From the NCBI GenBank assembly GCA_027039465.1, contig JALWEA010000181.1, positions 1 to 13,773 on the forward strand: 13,773 nucleotides of DNA, given 5' to 3'. Below are positions 6,882 to 13,575 of the stretch, one piece after another. The notes below the pieces were generated by a model. The model saw only the letters and a program-made list of their open reading frames with translations. It was not told where the DNA came from and did not search any database. How positions within the stretch are numbered: the stretch's first letter is position 1; each line of letters starts with the position of its first letter. The DNA comes from Calditrichia bacterium (GTDB lineage Bacteria > Calditrichota > Calditrichia > Calditrichales > Calditrichaceae). The translations under genes and the position numbers were made by a program.

Positions 6882-8384
6882 TTAATACACCCGCCTTCCT
6901 TCTTTAAACGAATCGTGCGTAATCTTGGCCACCAGTCCGGCCAAAAACAACAAACCGATTAAATTGGGCAAGGCCATCAACGCATTGGCCGTATCCCCCA
7001 CATTCCAGACAATATCCAGGTATTGCCCTTGTAAATTCGCGCCTAAGAACAACAAAGCAACATAAATCAGACGGTAAGGTTTTTTGACTTTCACACCGGC
7101 AATGTATTCCAGACATTGCTCTCCGTAATAAGCCCAACCAATCAATGTGGTGTAACCAAACAAAAAGGAAGCAATGGCAATAATGGCTCCGCCAAGTCCG
7201 TAAGGAATAACCGTGTTAAACGCTGCCGCGGTTAAGGCCGTACTGGAAAGTCCGCCGGCATGTAAATCGTAACCGACTTTGGCGGCGTATTCCACCACCT
7301 GATGCGGTAAATTTTGTATTGCTGCCTGACCCGCCCCCAAATTCAATCCCACTGCGGGCGTTAAAAGCCACATGCCGCTCAAAACGATGGTCAGGGTGGT
7401 CATGGTATTAACAACGATGGTATCGATAAACGTTCCTGTCATGGCAATGAGGCCGTTTTTGGCCGGGTCGCTGGACTTGGAAGCGCTTTGAGCAATGGCG
7501 GCCGAGCCCAGGCCGGATTCATTGGAAAGCACGCCGCGGCTGACGCCTAAGCTTAACGCTTTTTGTACGGAAGTTCCGATTAAAGCCCCGCCAATAGCGC
7601 GTGGTGTAAAAGCAGAGGCAAAAATGATTTCGAAGGCTTCTAACAAATGCGAGATATTCACTAAAATAACAGCCAAAGCTCCGAGAAAATAAAATGCGAT
7701 CATGCTGGGTACTAATTTTTCGGCCACGGCACCAATACGTTTAATACCGCCTAAAATGACCATACCCACCAGTAAGGTCAAAACCGTGCCGCTTAACAAA
7801 GGCGAAATACCGAATTGCGTTTTAAAGGCCAGCGCCATGGAATTGGACTGAGCCATATTCCCGGTGCCGAAAAGGGCTGCAAAGGCGCCGCAAATGGCAA
7901 AGGCCGCAGCCAAATACTTACTGAACTTCCCTTTTTTCAATCCGTAACGAATGTAATACATTGGGCCGCCGGCCATGGTACCGTCCTCGGCTACTTTGCG
8001 AAATTTAACGCCTAAAAATCCTTCGGCATATTTGGTAGCCATTCCGAAAAAACCGGAAATCCACATCCACACCGGAGCGCCCGGCCCTCCGGTGGCAATG
8101 GCTGTAGCCACTCCGGCAATATTACCGTTACCCACGGTGGCTGCGAGGGCAGTCATTAACGCGGCAAAAGGTGAGATGTCGCCTTCATCTTCGGCGGTGT
8201 GGTCTTTGCCGCGCGCTCCTAAAAAGATGAGGCGCAGGGCATTACCGAGGCGTCGGATCTGAATGGTTTTCGTAGCAACCGTTAAGACAATTCCGGTAAG
8301 CACCAGCAAGGCGACCATCCAGTTGCCCCACATAAAATTGCGAACCTGAAAAGTAAGTGTCAGAAATTTGTCCATGAAGTGCAT
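6882..8384 (-). CDS. Sodium:alanine/glycine symporter, AGCS family
   Basis: The 500-residue inner-membrane protein has the length and hydrophobic pattern of AGCS transporters, with about ten or eleven membrane segments in a LeuT-like fold. These carriers import small neutral amino acids, mainly alanine or glycine, with sodium. The diagnostic block lies at residues 68-121: GDISPFAALMTALAATVGNG, then NIAGVATAIATGGPGAPVWM, then a segment ending ATKYAE. Further family stretches include DGTMAGGPMYYI (134-145), SRGVLSNESGLGSA and AYYGEQCLEYI. The chosen ATG has a G-rich GGGGGGA element nine or ten bases upstream; a second Met at codon 4 is an alternative. The upstream neighbour on the same strand is homoserine dehydrogenase, but an own promoter is visible, so co-transcription is doubtful. 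The exact substrate cannot be read from sequence. Confidence 0.94.
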   Translation of the reverse strand: MHFMDKFLTLTFQVRNFMWGNWMVALLVLTGIVLTVATKTIQIRRLGNALRLIFLGARGKDHTAEDEGDISPFAALMTALAATVGNGNIAGVATAIATGGPGAPVWMWISGFFGMATKYAEGFLGVKFRKVAEDGTMAGGPMYYIRYGLKKGKFSKYLAAAFAICGAFAALFGTGNMAQSNSMALAFKTQFGISPLLSGTVLTLLVGMVILGGIKRIGAVAEKLVPSMIAFYFLGALAVILVNISHLLEAFEIIFASAFTPRAIGGALIGTSVQKALSLGVSRGVLSNESGLGSAAIAQSASKSSDPAKNGLIAMTGTFIDTIVVNTMTTLTIVLSGMWLLTPAVGLNLGAGQAAIQNLPHQVVEYAAKVGYDLHAGGLSSTALTAAAFNTVIPYGLGGAIIAIASFLFGYTTLIGWAYYGEQCLEYIAGVKVKKPYRLIYVALLFLGANLQGQYLDIVWNVGDTANALMALPNLIGLLFLAGLVAKITHDSFKEGRRVY

Positions 8385-8425
8385 AGGTTAGATTCCCCCC
8401 ATTTAAAAGAAATCGTCGAAGATCA

Positions 8426-8454
8426 AACATAAACATTTGCAGGAAATGATGCAA
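8426..8454 (-). promoter_or_regulatory. Promoter of the symporter gene
   Basis: On the minus strand TTGCAT (8454-8449) and TATGTT (8431-8426) are 17 bases apart, about 40 bp upstream of the start codon. Confidence 0.45.
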
Positions 8455-8473
8455 TCGTGGTTGGCCGCAGCAC

Positions 8474-8501
8474 TTTCGGATTGATAGCTATCAATCCGAA
8501 A
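8474..8501. promoter_or_regulatory. Perfect 28-bp palindrome between homoserine dehydrogenase and the symporter
   Basis: The half-site TTTCGGATTGATAG is followed at once by its exact reverse complement, with no spacer and no mismatch. It begins three bases after the homoserine dehydrogenase stop and ends about 20 bp before the symporter's -35 element. In RNA it would fold into a 12-bp stem with a four-base loop, but no T tract follows on either strand. It may act as a terminator-like processing hairpin or a protein-binding site. Confidence 0.7.
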
Positions 8502-8504
8502 CGG

Positions 8505-9527
8505 CTACCGAAAAATGGAAATTAAATCGTTTAATACGGCAAAGCCGGTCTCCCGGCCGCCTGCCCCAGGCCCGGTAATTGTTACGGCGCCCAAACAATC
8601 GGTGTAAACGGTCACCGCATTCATGGCCCCTTTAACCGCCGCTAAAGGATGGCTATCCTTTAGCTTCTCCGGCCGAACCGAAACATGCAGTATTTCCCCG
8701 TCTTTTTGCGCCCTGGCGATCAATTTCCACACTTTGTTTTCTTCTTTGGCTGTTTGAATATCCGCCCTGCGTAACGTGCTAATCCCTTTTCGTTCCACCT
8801 GCTCCAACCCGACTTCCGTTCCGAATACGGCTCGGGCCAAAATCATTGCTTTGGCCACGGCATCCCAGCCTTCCACATCCGCGGTCGGGTCTGCTTCCAA
8901 ATAGCCCAATTCTTTTGCTTCGGCCACAGCATCATCGTATTCCAATCCTTCTTCCATGCGCGTCAAAATGTAGTTGGTCGATCCGTTAACAATGCCCTGG
9001 ATTTCAAGAATCTCCGCTCCGGCCAAATGCATTTGAATCAAATTAATCAGCGGCGTTCCCGAAAGTACCGTTCCTTCGTATTTCAGAACAGCATCGTTTT
9101 CTTTAGCCAAAGCTTCCAATTCCTTGAGATGCAAGGCGATCGGCCCTTTGTTAGCCGTAATCACCGAACGCCCTTTTTGCAAAGCCGAACGAATATGCTC
9201 CGTTGCCGGTTGAGGATTCTTTAAATCGGTTATCGTTAATTCCGTTAACACATCAAAATCCAACCGTTTGATTAAATCCGGTGCAGACATTTGACTTACC
9301 GAATAACCGCTTTGCTCAAAACCATTACCCTCCCTGACCGATTTCAGAACCCGATCAAGCCGCAGCCCGTTCGGATCGACGATGGCTCCCCGATGTCCGG
9401 TGACAATTCCAACGACCCGAACATCAAGGCCAAAAGCCGAGCTTAAAAATGTTCTCTTTTGCAAAAGCAATTCGGCAAATCCCTGCCCCACGTGGCCGAA
9501 ACCGGCCATTAGAATTTTTACGCGCAT
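8505..9527 (-). CDS. hom: Homoserine dehydrogenase (short form without ACT domain)
   Basis: The enzyme reduces aspartate semialdehyde to homoserine with NAD(P)H, the branch point to threonine, methionine and isoleucine. The Rossmann motif GFGHVGQG is at residues 9-16, TANKGP at 124-129, GIVNGSTNYI at 178-187, and the family signature ELGYLEADPTADVEGWDAVA with K226 at 206-226. D222 and K226 keep the four-residue spacing of the catalytic Asp/Lys pair known from the yeast enzyme. The 340 residues end after the catalytic domain, so the C-terminal ACT regulatory domain of longer forms is absent, and feedback inhibition by threonine through ACT is not expected. It is monofunctional, with no aspartokinase part. 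The ribosome binding site is weak (GGATGGAT). Confidence 0.95.
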   Translation of the reverse strand: MRVKILMAGFGHVGQGFAELLLQKRTFLSSAFGLDVRVVGIVTGHRGAIVDPNGLRLDRVLKSVREGNGFEQSGYSVSQMSAPDLIKRLDFDVLTELTITDLKNPQPATEHIRSALQKGRSVITANKGPIALHLKELEALAKENDAVLKYEGTVLSGTPLINLIQMHLAGAEILEIQGIVNGSTNYILTRMEEGLEYDDAVAEAKELGYLEADPTADVEGWDAVAKAMILARAVFGTEVGLEQVERKGISTLRRADIQTAKEENKVWKLIARAQKDGEILHVSVRPEKLKDSHPLAAVKGAMNAVTVYTDCLGAVTITGPGAGGRETGFAVLNDLISIFR

Positions 9528-9562
9528 TTTTATCCATCCGTAAAATGATTGATTTCCAGATT

Positions 9563-9591
9563 AAAATATCAAAAATTTGATATTCATTCAA
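9563..9591 (-). promoter_or_regulatory. Promoter of homoserine dehydrogenase with an overlapping inverted repeat
   Basis: On the minus strand TTGAAT (9591-9586) and TATTTT (9568-9563) are 17 bases apart. An inverted repeat with 9-bp arms, AATATCAAA and TTTGATATT with a two-base centre (9565-9584), covers the spacer and -10 element, where a repressor would block polymerase. The regulator is unknown. Confidence 0.5.
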
Positions 9592-9974
9592 ATTTCTGAA
9601 AAAATAAAAATTCACCGGTTCAGTTTAGCCTTCACTTATCTTCGGGATTCTTATCAATGGGTCGTAAATTCAATCTTAAATAAATTTAAAATCCCGGCAA
9701 ACTAAATATTCCAGGTATTCCCGTCCTGATTGCTTCAACAAGGATTGGATTCTTTTAAAAATGCCAAATATGTTTTGCTTGTCAATCATATCCGACACTT
9801 TTCAATTTGTTGGTTATAATAGACAAATAAAGAAAGCGGATTACAAGCGTATTTCCTGAAACATCATTAACAAAATAACGGTTATAACGTAAAATAATAT
9901 TTCCAAGCAGCCGTAGTATATTCTTGTAAATAGCAAGAATATCAATTATATTTAAAAATAAAAAAGGACGAAAA
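9592..9974. other. AT-rich intergenic region between homoserine dehydrogenase and the toxin-antitoxin pair
   Basis: No gene was recognised here. Its right end holds the candidate promoter and operator of the antitoxin gene. The rest shows a TATAAT-like box at 9815-9820 without a good -35 partner and no clear repeat. Base composition falls markedly in G+C toward the toxin-antitoxin genes. Confidence 0.5.
9867..9942 (+). promoter_or_regulatory. Candidate promoter and operator of the toxin-antitoxin operon
   Basis: TTAACA (9867-9872) and TAAAAT (9890-9895) are 17 bases apart. Downstream lies a perfect inverted repeat, ATATTCTTG (9918-9926) and CAAGAATAT (9934-9942) with a seven-base spacer, ending 32 bp before the antitoxin start. 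Antitoxins commonly repress their own operon at such sites; that this one binds here is inference. Confidence 0.45.
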
Positions 9975-10187
9975 ATGAGCGTCAAAGAAATAAATAAAAA
10001 GATAAAACAAGTCCCACCGCACTTAGTTCCTGAAATAATGGATTACATTGACTTCTTGATAAATAAATATGGCAAATCTCCCAAAAAGAAAAAGCCTTTT
10101 AAATTTAATTGGCAGGGTGGGCTGTCTGAAATATCAAAAAAATATACTTCCGTCGAGTTACAACATAAAGCAATGGATTTTCGTTAA
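9975..10187 (+). CDS. DUF2281 family antitoxin-like protein
   Basis: The 70-residue protein matches the DUF2281 pattern. An amphipathic N-terminal segment (EINKKIKQVPPHLVPEIMDY, then IDFLINKYG) is followed by a lysine-rich linker and the typical tail FNWQGGLSEISKKYTSVELQ ending HKAMDFR. Genes of this family commonly precede PIN-domain ribonuclease toxins and serve as VapB-like antitoxins. Here the stop codon overlaps the ATG of a PIN reading frame by one base (TAATG). The tail presumably binds and blocks the toxin. An AAGGA-type site lies at 9963-9967. Codon use is much more AT-rich than in the flanking metabolic genes, suggesting acquisition by transfer. Confidence 0.8.
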   Translation: MSVKEINKKIKQVPPHLVPEIMDYIDFLINKYGKSPKKKKPFKFNWQGGLSEISKKYTSVELQHKAMDFR

Positions 10188-10563
10188 TGTATTTGGCAGA
10201 CACCAATATATTTTAGAAATTTTATTAGATCAGGAAAAAAGTTCGGGATGTAAAGAATTTTTAGAGAATAATTATGATAAAATATTTATATCCGATTTTT
10301 CCTTACATTCTATTGGGGTTATCCTTTTCAGATATAAAAAGAAAGAACTATTCGAAGAATTTATTAAAGATATTCTGTCAGAGATAAAGATATTAAATTT
10401 ACCTTCAAAAGCATACGAATTTTTTACAACGACTGCAGACCTTCCCAATCTTGATTTTGATGATCTTTATCAATATAGTGTCGCTAAATATTTTGAATTG
10501 GAAATAGCCACTATGGATTCGGATTTTAAGAAAGTAACAGACATTAGAATAAAATTTATTTAA
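10187..10563 (+). pseudogene. PIN-domain (VapC-like) toxin, frameshifted
   Basis: The frame opening at the overlapping ATG reads MYLADTNIF, the usual PIN-domain start with its first acidic residue (D5), then stops at TAG (10214-10216). Adding one T to the run at 10211-10214 joins it to the open frame that continues as LEILLDQEKSSGCKEFLENN and runs to the TAA at 10561. That would give a 125-residue protein, normal for a VapC-like ribonuclease. The later part contains DLPNLDFDDLYQYSVAKYFE and IATMDSDFKKV, consistent with the remaining acidic active-site positions of the family. The break is most simply a one-base deletion, or a sequencing error at a homopolymer. A slippage-type recoding site cannot be excluded. 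If real, the antitoxin would be left without an active partner. Confidence 0.75.
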
Positions 10564-10981
10564 GACGGTGTAACCAATCCATTAATTTGCCACCCGCCTG
10601 CCTCGGACACGGTGCAAGGCAGGGAATCAGCCACTGAGAAGATTGTCTCAAAATGCAAGTTTCTAAAGCGTGACAAACCCGGTTAGCTCAATCTTTCTCC
10701 GGACATTCTGCTTTGCTGATTGGATTGGATTCAAATAACGGAAGAGAAAAATATCGTACGTTAAGAAAACATTCGACTATTTCCGCTTTTTTCATTCGAA
10801 ATTTAAGCATACTCCGGGACTAAATTCTTTTGAGAAACAACAGAACCTTACTATATCTAAGAATTCTGGCACCAAATTTGTAGTAAAACAAATAACCCGA
10901 ACATTGGAAACTTTGCCTAAAATTTGGCATTGGTAAAAATATGGTGTTAAATTGAGCCATAGATTTTAAGGAGGGAATAAA
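10564..10981. other. 418-bp intergenic region upstream of the serpin gene
   Basis: No gene was recognised. The left end carries a GC-rich inverted repeat, CCTGCCT/AGGCAGG (10597-10603 and 10617-10623) with a 13-base loop, which stands out from the AT-rich surroundings and could end the toxin-antitoxin transcript. The right end holds the serpin promoter candidate and its ribosome binding site. Confidence 0.5.
10924..10953 (+). promoter_or_regulatory. Candidate serpin promoter
   Basis: TTGGCA (10924-10929) and TAAATT (10948-10953) are 18 bases apart, placing the transcript start near 10960, just before the AAGGAGGG ribosome binding site (10969-10976). This is a moderate match only. Confidence 0.35.
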
Positions 10982-12208
10982 ATGTTTAAGCGTTTTCTAA
11001 TCATTGCTTTGGTGGCTTTTGCCATTATCTTCCAATCCTGCAGCCGAAATATGAATCCCTTAGAGTCAACGGAAACGCTCAACCAAATTACGCTTTCTCC
11101 GACCGAAGTTCAGGCCGTGCAAGCCACAAACAATTTCAGCTTTACATTGTTTAAAAACATCGTCCGGCAAAAACCCGATTCCAATGTCTTTATTTCTCCG
11201 TTCAGCGTTTCCATGGCCCTGAGCATGGCTCTCAACGGCGCAAACGGTCAAACCTTCGACGCCATGCGCGCCACGCTTGGTTTTGATGGCTTATCTCAGG
11301 ACTCTATCAACCAAATTTTCGCTGATCTTTATCGGCAACTCCAACATCTGGATAGCAAGGTTATCTTTACCATTGCCAATTCAATTTGGTACGATCGGCG
11401 CTTTAACCCGTCCCAAAATTTTATCGATGTGACCAAACGCTATTTTCATGCAGAGGTTAACCCGCTCGATTTTGCCGATCCTTCCGCTGTTGCCACCATT
11501 AATCATTGGGTTGATGTAAATACCAATGGCAAAATCAAACAAATTTTGAATCGTATTTCAAGGGACGAGGTAATGTTTATTTTAAACGCGCTTTACTTCA
11601 AAGGAACCTGGCAATATGCATTCGACAAAAAGGCAACCAAAGACGGCTGGTTCTTCCCGACCCCGGACAACCGCATAACCTGCAAAATGATGCAAGGGAC
11701 TCTCAAATTTTTTGCGTGGTCAAACGATCAATTGGTAACGGTACAATTACCTTACGGTAAGGGACTGTATCGCATGGCCGTCATCATGCCGCAAGACCTG
11801 CAACAGTTTACCGATTCGTTTGACAACGAACAATGGCAAAACTTTCTTGTCAACGCGCAGCCCCAAGAAACCGTCATTAAAATGCCCAAATTTCGTTTCT
11901 CGTTTGGAATACGTCTTAATGATATCCTGAAAGCCATGGGCATGGGCATTGCGTTTAATGCGGCGCAGGCCGATTTTTCACGTCTGGCGCCCAATGACAA
12001 ACTTTTCATCACCCGGGTCGATCACAAGGCCTTTGTGGATGTCAACGAAAGCGGTACCGAAGCGGCAGCCGTAACCAATGTGGGATTCGGAAGAACTTCC
12101 GTACCGATGGCGATTACCATTGATCATCCGTTTATTTTTGTGATTTATGAAAAAACCAGCGGCACAATCTTGTTCATGGGCCTTGTTCGTAATCCGGTGA
12201 TTAAATAA
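10982..12208 (+). CDS. Serpin (serine protease inhibitor), predicted lipoprotein
   Basis: The 408 residues cover a full serpin fold after an export signal. Residues 1-19 are hydrophobic and end in FQS-C20, an imperfect lipobox, so the mature protein is probably lipid-anchored on the outside. Serpin landmarks include SNVFISPFSVSMALSMALNG (67-86), FILNALYFKGTW (199-210), and the hinge VDVNESGTEAAAVT (352-365) with the small residues needed for loop insertion. The hinge spacing argues for an inhibitory serpin, which traps a protease by cleavage of its reactive loop. Counting from P17 (E356) without gaps to DHPF (381-384) puts P1 at T372, P2 at R371 and P1' at S373. If the loop is one residue shorter, Arg is P1. 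The target protease is unknown. A very strong AAGGAGGG site precedes the ATG. Confidence 0.95.
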   Translation: MFKRFLIIALVAFAIIFQSCSRNMNPLESTETLNQITLSPTEVQAVQATNNFSFTLFKNIVRQKPDSNVFISPFSVSMALSMALNGANGQTFDAMRATLGFDGLSQDSINQIFADLYRQLQHLDSKVIFTIANSIWYDRRFNPSQNFIDVTKRYFHAEVNPLDFADPSAVATINHWVDVNTNGKIKQILNRISRDEVMFILNALYFKGTWQYAFDKKATKDGWFFPTPDNRITCKMMQGTLKFFAWSNDQLVTVQLPYGKGLYRMAVIMPQDLQQFTDSFDNEQWQNFLVNAQPQETVIKMPKFRFSFGIRLNDILKAMGMGIAFNAAQADFSRLAPNDKLFITRVDHKAFVDVNESGTEAAAVTNVGFGRTSVPMAITIDHPFIFVIYEKTSGTILFMGLVRNPVIK

Positions 12209-12226
12209 AAGTTTTTTATTTTTTTA
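12202..12226 (+). terminator. Weak A/T-stem terminator after the serpin gene
   Basis: AATAAAA and TTTTATT can pair across a short centre around the stop codon, followed by a run of seven T residues. The stem has only A-T pairs, so it is a weak candidate. Confidence 0.3.
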
Positions 12227-12285
12227 GGTGGAATCCAAAACATCTCCGGTGAAAATGCGCGGTTGATAAAACGTTAAAGCGTGAT

Positions 12286-12654
12286 TCACACATCATCCGG
12301 TAATGGCCCTAAATATTTCAAATGAGAAACGCAACCCTGCTTACAATCGCTGGCGCCAAAACCAGGTACAACGATATCACCCTCGGTTTGTTGATTAACC
12401 GTGCATTCGTCTTCGTCAAAACGACGGACTTCAACAATTTGCACAAACCGTTTGGTCGTCAGATAATCAATGTGCCAGCGTTTGGTTTTACGTTTTTTGA
12501 GATGGCGGGCAATGCGCGCTTCCATGTTTCGTTTGGCGCTACCGGTGTAGACATAGACGCCCGCTTTAAAATGATGCCTGCCCAAGGCGCCAACGTCAAC
12601 ATCCAAATCTTTTCTAATCAGTAAAAATAATTGGTAGGATTGAAACCGCATCAT
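12286..12654 (-). CDS. DUF123 / Uri-superfamily (GIY-YIG-like) protein
   Basis: The 122-residue protein shows the conserved features of the DUF123 (COG1833) group: the GIY-YIG-like core AGVYVYTGSA (31-40), RIARHLKKRKTKRWHIDYL (47-65), and a C-terminal PGFGASDCKQGCVSHL (97-112) with two Cys and a His. The group is annotated as Uri-superfamily endonuclease by similarity, but its substrate is not established. The start is an ATGATG pair three bases after the stop of the cupin gene, indicating co-transcription and probably coupled translation. Nothing in the cupin neighbour clarifies the role. Confidence 0.85.
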   Translation of the reverse strand: MMRFQSYQLFLLIRKDLDVDVGALGRHHFKAGVYVYTGSAKRNMEARIARHLKKRKTKRWHIDYLTTKRFVQIVEVRRFDEDECTVNQQTEGDIVVPGFGASDCKQGCVSHLKYLGPLPDDV

Positions 12655-12657
12655 TAC

Positions 12658-13173
12658 CTATTGCCCGGTTAAAGCACGAATAATGGTTTCGTGTTGAGGA
12701 AATTGATTTATTAATTCGTCACGATTTGCCAGTTCAAAATCATCAAAATCAAAACCCGGCGCTACGGTACAACCCATCAGGGCAAATCCCGTAGGCTCCG
12801 TAACACGCGCGCCAAACCAACAACCGTGCGGAATGACGATTTGAAACTGCTGTCCTTCGGTTACTTGTGCACCCAATGTTTTCCGTTCAAGATGTCCGTC
12901 CTCATGCAGCATGGTGATTTCCACCGGATCGCCCAAATAAAAATGCCAAATTTCATCGGACTTCAGGCGGTGCAAGGCGGAAAAACGATTACCCGTCAGC
13001 AGAAAATAGATGGATGTTGCAAAGGAACGATCGCCCGTGTAACGCAAGGGCAATGCTTCTTGCGCAACGGATTCTTCACTGCGATAGACTTCCCGATAAA
13101 ATCCGCCTTCCGGATGCGGTTGCAATTCCAGGCGTTCAATTAAATCTTTCGCGGTTAATCGGGTGTTTTCCAA
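12658..13173 (-). CDS. Cupin superfamily protein, DUF985 (cupin_5)
   Basis: The protein matches DUF985: LQPHPEGGFYREVYRS near the start, TSIYFLLTGNRFSALHRLKS with DEIWHFYLGDP, then FQIVIPHGCWFGARV and GCTVAPGFDFDDFELANRDEL. The fold is a small beta barrel; the function of the family is unknown. No ATG fits. The TTG at 13173 is preceded by AAGGGAAGG (13189-13181) with a seven-base gap, an ideal site, giving 171 residues beginning MENTRLTAKDLIERL. An upstream in-frame TTG at 13197 would add eight residues but has only a poor site. It is the first gene of a two-gene operon with the DUF123 protein. Confidence 0.85.
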   Translation of the reverse strand: MENTRLTAKDLIERLELQPHPEGGFYREVYRSEESVAQEALPLRYTGDRSFATSIYFLLTGNRFSALHRLKSDEIWHFYLGDPVEITMLHEDGHLERKTLGAQVTEGQQFQIVIPHGCWFGARVTEPTGFALMGCTVAPGFDFDDFELANRDELINQFPQHETIIRALTGQ

Positions 13174-13222
13174 AAGCGTACCTTCCCTTAATTCCAACTT
13201 TTATGGATGTATTGTTTCCAAA

Positions 13223-13238
13223 TGACCATAAAAGGTCA
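13223..13238. repeat. Small inverted repeat upstream of the cupin operon
   Basis: TGACC and GGTCA flank a six-base A/T spacer. It lies about 50 bp upstream of the cupin start, where a promoter is expected (TTGACC overlaps it on the minus strand), so it could be an operator or chance. Confidence 0.3.
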
Positions 13239-13282
13239 AAATAAAGAATTTGAAAATTTGCCACGAACCCGTTGGGCTTTAC

Positions 13283-13345
13283 TATTGACTTATGGTGGCG
13301 CGTCCGTCCCTCGCTGCGCTCACCCCTATTATTGACTTATGGTGG
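13283..13345 (+). repeat. Direct repeat TATTGACTTATGGTGG, two copies
   Basis: The 16-bp sequence occurs exactly at 13283-13298 and 13330-13345, separated by 31 bp of more GC-rich sequence, and ends directly at the left edge of the MITE-like element. Confidence 0.85.
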
Positions 13346-13346
13346 T

Positions 13347-13471
13347 CTGTCATTCTGAGTTCCGCTTCAGCGGAACGAAGAATCCCTAACATTATTCATG
13401 GCCGTAGCCGCTTTGGAAGGGATTGCTTCACTCTCCTGCTCGCAGGCTCGCAGGATCGTTCGCAATGACAG
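13347..13471. mobile_element. MITE-like interspersed element with short terminal inverted repeats
   Basis: CTGTCATT at the left end (13347-13354) and AATGACAG at the right end (13464-13471) are exact inverses. Inside are a hairpin GTTCCGC-TTCA-GCGGAAC (13359-13376), GAAGAATCCC, the inverse-like GGGATTGCTTC and repeated CTCGCAGG units. It has no coding capacity. This TGTCATTCTGAG...GAAGAATCC...GCAATGACA layout resembles non-coding repeats scattered through many bacterial genomes. Confidence 0.65.
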
Positions 13472-13480
13472 CCCTTGCGA

Positions 13481-13515
13481 TTAACGAATATACGAATAAC
13501 GAATACACGCTTAAC
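13481..13515. repeat. ACGAATA-type heptamer array, second locus
   Basis: TTAACGAATATACGAATAAC and the following units end in ACACGCTTAAC. The array matches the one at 6812-6854 but lacks exactly one 7-bp unit. No GGAACTG-type array accompanies it here. Confidence 0.8.
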
Positions 13516-13575
13516 GAGCTCCCATTCAACAATTCAACTAATAAACGCCCTTCATCCCGCGCAATAACAGATTTT

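Larger units (their letters stand above)
13198..13575. other. 378-bp intergenic repeat region between the cupin operon and ftsH
   Basis: No gene was recognised. The region contains, in order, the small inverted repeat, the 16-bp direct repeats, the MITE-like element and the heptamer array, which leaves little unique sequence. Confidence 0.6.

Noticed and set aside
10069..10563. A single 164-residue plus-strand protein starting inside the antitoxin gene
   Set aside because: Its first 45 or so residues are an out-of-frame reading of the antitoxin; only the part after about 10216 is PIN-like, so a frameshifted toxin explains it better.
12265..12279. LacI operator-like sequence GATAAAACGTTAAAG
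   Set aside because: It matches the motif upstream of the regulator at about 12 of 15 positions only and lies between the 3' ends of two convergent genes, where an operator makes little sense.
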